Positions 62,538 to 64,000 of a stretch of 64,000 nt of DNA are shown piece by piece. The stretch covers positions 558,001-622,000 of the forward strand of contig JAHJHR010000012.1 in the NCBI GenBank assembly GCA_018823745.1. Direction: 5' to 3'. Positions within the stretch are counted from its first letter, which is position 1. Each line of letters opens with the position of its first letter. Below the pieces are notes generated by a model. It did no database searches and was not told the DNA's origin. It was given only the letters and a program-made list of their open reading frames with translations. A program made the position numbers and the translations under genes. The stretch is from Alphaproteobacteria bacterium. GTDB taxonomy: Bacteria; Pseudomonadota; Alphaproteobacteria; Oceanibaculales; Oceanibaculaceae.

Positions 62538-63290
62538 TTACGGCGTCTTGCCGGCCCCCGGTGCGACCGCGCCCAGCACCACGGTGGCGCCGACGACCAT
62601 GCGGCGGCTGACCGCGAAACCATCGCCGCCGGCAGAATCAGCGGCCGGCATCGAGGACGCCTCGCTCTTGGACATCATCAGCTGCGGGCGTGCCATGGGC
62701 TGCTGGTCGCTGCTCTGGAAATCGATCATGCGCAGGCGATAGCCGCGCTCCGGAAAGGCCTTGTTCAGCCGGTCCAGCTCGGCTTTCGCCTGATCATAGA
62801 TCTGGGCGCGCAGGGTCGATTCGACGGATTTGCGCTCGGCCAAAGTCGGCGTGAAGTCGATGCCGGCGACGCGGATGTTCAGCCCCGGCTTGCTGGCTGC
62901 CTTGGCCTTGTCCTGAACGCCGGCCAGCTTGGCCTCGGCCACGCGGGCCTCGGCGATGACCTGCCAGCGCTCCAGCCCGGCGGCGTCCATCTGCCGGTTG
63001 AAGCGGGTGGTGCGCCATTCGACGCCCTCGACCAGCGCGTTCAGCGTGCCATTCACCTGGTCGCGCGCATCGGCCATCTGGCCGCCCTGCAGCGCCATGT
63101 CGATGGCAACCACCAGATTGGCGGTCTTGGTCTCGACCCAGCCTTCGACCTCCAGGCGCAGCATCACCTCGTCATCGGCCTGGCCGGTGCGCTCGATGGC
63201 GGCTGTCTGGCCCGCAGTCTGAGCCTGCGCCAGCAGCGGCGTTGCGGCCAGGAATACGGCCGTCAGGCCGGGAAGCAGAAAGCGTCGCAT
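62538..63290 (-). CDS. Exported SIMPL/DUF541-like protein
   Basis: A 250-residue protein with a clear signal peptide (MRRFLLPGLTAVFLAATPLLAQAQ). The mature part has two repeats of the kind seen in SIMPL (DUF541) proteins: LEVEGWVETKTANLVVAIDMAL with DARDQVNGTLNAL, and AERKSVESTLRAQIYDQAKAELDRL. The C-terminal 50 residues are less ordered. SIMPL proteins are periplasmic or outer-membrane-associated with no agreed function. It starts 89 bases after the pyridoxal kinase stop and ends 25 bases before the SDR start. Confidence 0.75.
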   Translation of the reverse strand: MRRFLLPGLTAVFLAATPLLAQAQTAGQTAAIERTGQADDEVMLRLEVEGWVETKTANLVVAIDMALQGGQMADARDQVNGTLNALVEGVEWRTTRFNRQMDAAGLERWQVIAEARVAEAKLAGVQDKAKAASKPGLNIRVAGIDFTPTLAERKSVESTLRAQIYDQAKAELDRLNKAFPERGYRLRMIDFQSSDQQPMARPQLMMSKSEASSMPAADSAGGDGFAVSRRMVVGATVVLGAVAPGAGKTP

Positions 63291-63379
63291 GGGCGTATCT
63301 CCCGTTGGGTTGTTCCTGTTGTGCCGGATACCCCGGCCCCATGGCAAGACTGCGACCGGATTGCGGCTTCGGCGCGACA

Positions 63380-64000
63380 TCACAACAGGATCGTGACCGG
63401 CAGCAGATCGGGTGGGCGGCAGATCCGCTCCAGCGCCGGGACCAGCGCCAGCTCGGCCGGGCCTGTAGCGGGCGATCCGGTGCGGATGGCGAGTGCCTCA
63501 GTCGCAGACACGGCCTCGGCCAGGCCGCTGGCGGCCAGCGCCAGCGCGCGTGCCGGATCATTGGCGCCATTCAGCCGGTGGCCGAGTAGCAGGGCGCTGA
63601 GCAGATCGCCAGTGCCATAGATGGCGCGGTCGACCAGCCTTGCGCGCACCGACCATGCCCCGGCCCTGGTGATCGCCAGCGTGGCGATCTCCTCCGCGCC
63701 CAGCCGCAGCCCGGTGACGATGACCAGCGATGGCCCGATGGCCAGCAGCGCCTGCGCCGCGTCAACGGCAGTCGCCTCATCGGTCACCGGCCGTCCGGCC
63801 AGCAGCGACAGCTCGAAGGCGTTGGGCGTGACGATATCGGCCAGCGGCAGCAGAGTCTTTTCCATCGCCGCCGGCACGCCGTCGCGGACATAGATGCGCC
63901 CTGCATCGCCCATCACCGGATCAAGCAGATAGAGGGCATGGCGGTTGGCCTGCTTCACCGCCGTCACCGCCGCGACCACGGCGGCGGCCGTGCCGGGCTC
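63380..64000 (-). CDS. pdxY: Pyridoxal kinase, N-terminus cut by window edge
   Basis: The frame is open from the right edge (base 64000), giving about 206 C-terminal residues. LDPVMGDAGRIYV, DIVTPNAFELSLLAGR and the YGTGDLLSALLLGH anion-hole motif with the catalytic aspartate identify the PfkB-like pyridoxal kinase family (PdxY/PdxK), which makes pyridoxal 5'-phosphate by salvage. The first third, including the substrate-binding residues, lies outside the window, so PdxY versus PdxK is provisional. Confidence 0.88.
   Translation of the reverse strand, partial: EPGTAAAVVAAVTAVKQANRHALYLLDPVMGDAGRIYVRDGVPAAMEKTLLPLADIVTPNAFELSLLAGRPVTDEATAVDAAQALLAIGPSLVIVTGLRLGAEEIATLAITRAGAWSVRARLVDRAIYGTGDLLSALLLGHRLNGANDPARALALAASGLAEAVSATEALAIRTGSPATGPAELALVPALERICRPPDLLPVTILL

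Overview
The window is a stretch of ordinary bacterial chromosome, GC-rich by eye (about two thirds G+C) and densely coding on both strands. The gene set points to an alphaproteobacterium, most likely of the Rhodospirillales type. Pointers include rnhB followed by the GANTC methyltransferase ccrM, PodJ-like polarity proteins, a giant NAD-dependent glutamate dehydrogenase, a RibA with a decayed RibB domain, ETF-QO next to a TPR protein and ispE, and an rsmB-rpe-heparinase-purH neighbourhood. I see no prophage, insertion sequence, CRISPR array, rRNA operon or plasmid function. Two tRNA genes are present, Gln-TTG and Gly-GCC.

Layout. 1-5.9 kb: a truncated L,D-transpeptidase, a conserved unknown, ribA, a formamidase-like hydrolase, an OmpR-type response regulator and a membrane class III nucleotide cyclase. 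5.9-9.3 kb: tRNA-Gln and three consecutive genes sharing a PodJ-type N-terminal motif. 9.3-16.6 kb: the leftward etfQO-TPR-ispE operon, then a uracil-DNA glycosylase and a lytic transglycosylase. 16.6-24 kb: moaB, two small sugar/nucleotide transferases, a phosphotransferase with a possible coupled leader peptide, a radical SAM protein, rnhB, ccrM and an MFS transporter. 24-31 kb: NAD-GDH, a porin, tRNA-Gly and a YbaK-type editing protein. 31-35 kb: a cnoX-LonN-Trm112-DUF971 operon facing a UbiH-type hydroxylase. 35-42 kb: glnK-amtB, then aminotransferase-ftsK-lolA. 42-50 kb: housekeeping genes (xth, pgk, nudix, rsmB, rpe) with several enzymes of unclear substrate. 50-57 kb: a heparinase-like protein and a WecA/WbpV/WbpM-type trio expected to make and load a 6-deoxy-amino sugar, plus an EamA transporter. 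57-64 kb: purH, a palindromic repeat pair, then a leftward group holding a GntR regulator, an EctD-like dioxygenase, a DRL-type reductase, an SDR, a periplasmic SIMPL-like protein and a truncated pyridoxal kinase.

Functional threads. Cell-cycle and polarity functions recur (ccrM, PodJ-like cluster, ftsK, lytic transglycosylase), and four of their upstream regions carry paired GANTC sites, the target of CcrM. Nitrogen metabolism is represented by glnK-amtB and NAD-GDH. Envelope polysaccharide synthesis is represented by the 50-57 kb block. The most open question is the GntR/dioxygenase/DRL-like operon near 58.8-61.7 kb, whose substrate I cannot name. All assignments come from reading motifs by eye; no database search was possible.
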